Virus record (IMG/VR): IMGVR_UViG_3300031510_000813
Span: 1 to 21,513 of that record
Length of the DNA stretch: 21,513 nucleotides
From: a virus
Reading direction: 5' to 3' (one strand)
Shown in pieces: positions 21,281 through 21,513 of this stretch; the first letter of the stretch is position 1, and each line of letters starts with the position of its first letter. A program made the translations under genes and the position numbers. The notes under the pieces were generated by a model. It ran no database searches. It was not told the DNA's origin and saw nothing but the letters and a program-made list of their open reading frames with translations.

Positions 21281-21513
21281 GTGCGAACTGGTTTAAAGAC
21301 ATGCAAGCCATGCATAAGAAATATGGCGTAGACGAATGGATGAATAAAGAAAAGAATTCTGAATGGTGTAAACTGAGAACGTTTATGGATTTTAGAATTA
21401 ATATGATGCAAGAAGAACTTGATGAAACAAAAGCAGCATTTAAAAATAACGATCCAGAAGAAATTGTTGATGGCATTATAGATATGTGTGTCTTTGCTAT
21501 CGGCACATTAGAA
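21277..21513 (+). CDS. MazG-like nucleotide pyrophosphohydrolase (partial, 5' end)
   Basis: 79 residues are visible before the window ends, starting MSANWFKDMQAMHKKYGV and overlapping the gp43 stop by ATGA. The section LRTFMDFRINMMQEELDETKAAFKNNDPEEIVDGIIDMCVFAIGTLE has the helix arrangement of the all-alpha NTP pyrophosphohydrolase superfamily (MazG, dimeric dUTPase, PRA-PH): an E-E-x-x-E pair (QEELDE) and a later E-x-x-x-D (EEIVDGIID) that would hold magnesium. Such enzymes clear or trim nucleoside triphosphates or alarmones. Coupling to gp43 suggests a role in the nucleotide pool at the replisome. The substrate is unknown and the C-terminus lies outside the window. Confidence 0.8.
   Translation, partial: MSANWFKDMQAMHKKYGVDEWMNKEKNSEWCKLRTFMDFRINMMQEELDETKAAFKNNDPEEIVDGIIDMCVFAIGTLE

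Noticed and set aside
1-21513. tRNA genes, CRISPR arrays, insertion sequences, integrase or att sites
   Set aside because: I looked on both strands and saw no cloverleaf-like sequence, spaced direct repeats, transposase or integrase motifs. The intergenic gaps are all under about 160 bases.

Overview
This window looks like part of the genome of an AT-rich, T4-like (contractile-tailed) bacteriophage. Homologues of T4 genes run across almost all of it in the order 21-22-23, uvsY-uvsW, 55, 47-46, 45-44-62-regA and 43, and nearly every gene lies on the + strand. The gene order, the shortened gp62 and gp43, and the extra glutaredoxin, Hsp20 and cytidylyltransferase genes resemble T4-like phages of marine bacteria (cyanophages, pelagiphages) more than enteric T4. 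No photosynthesis gene is present, so an AT-rich heterotroph such as a SAR11-type alphaproteobacterium is a plausible host. That host call is inference.

Layout. 1-3234: the end of an unrecognised gene, then prohead protease, scaffold and major capsid protein. 3256-3294: a terminator followed by a late-type promoter, leading to a putative tail-tube-like protein. 3893-6275: uvsY and uvsW with an overlapping unknown gene. 6276-6428: a control region with two divergent promoters, one of them pointing back, antisense to the late genes. 6429-10165: late sigma factor gp55, a TagD-like cytidylyltransferase, and the gp47/gp46 nuclease, in an overlapping operon. 10179-13386: sliding clamp, clamp loader, RegA and small genes, with a glutaredoxin between gp44 and gp62. 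13493-14192: Hsp20 and a small gene, closed by a strong terminator. 14195-15398: a late promoter, a T4-type lysozyme and two small genes. 15406-18525: a promoter followed by a HAD phosphatase, a nucleoside/BMP-type periplasmic binding protein, a 2-oxoglutarate/Fe(II) oxygenase and an adenine phosphoribosyltransferase. 18558-end: another promoter, a small gene, DNA polymerase gp43 and the start of a MazG-like pyrophosphohydrolase.

Two promoter vocabularies are readable. Replication and metabolic operons are preceded by TGTACA-N17-TATAAT-like sites, four on + and one on -, with a shared ATGG before the -10. Late genes are preceded by (T/A)ATAAATA octamers. Twice, a hairpin terminator sits immediately before a TATAAATA octamer, which neatly separates early from late transcription.

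The most interesting content is the compact gene set at 15444-18525, which looks like a phage-borne purine or nucleobase acquisition and salvage cassette. Also notable are two neighbouring proteins (14934 and 15444) whose N-termini resemble the T4 capsid-targeting sequence cleaved by gp21, and the early-type antisense promoter facing the uvsW region.
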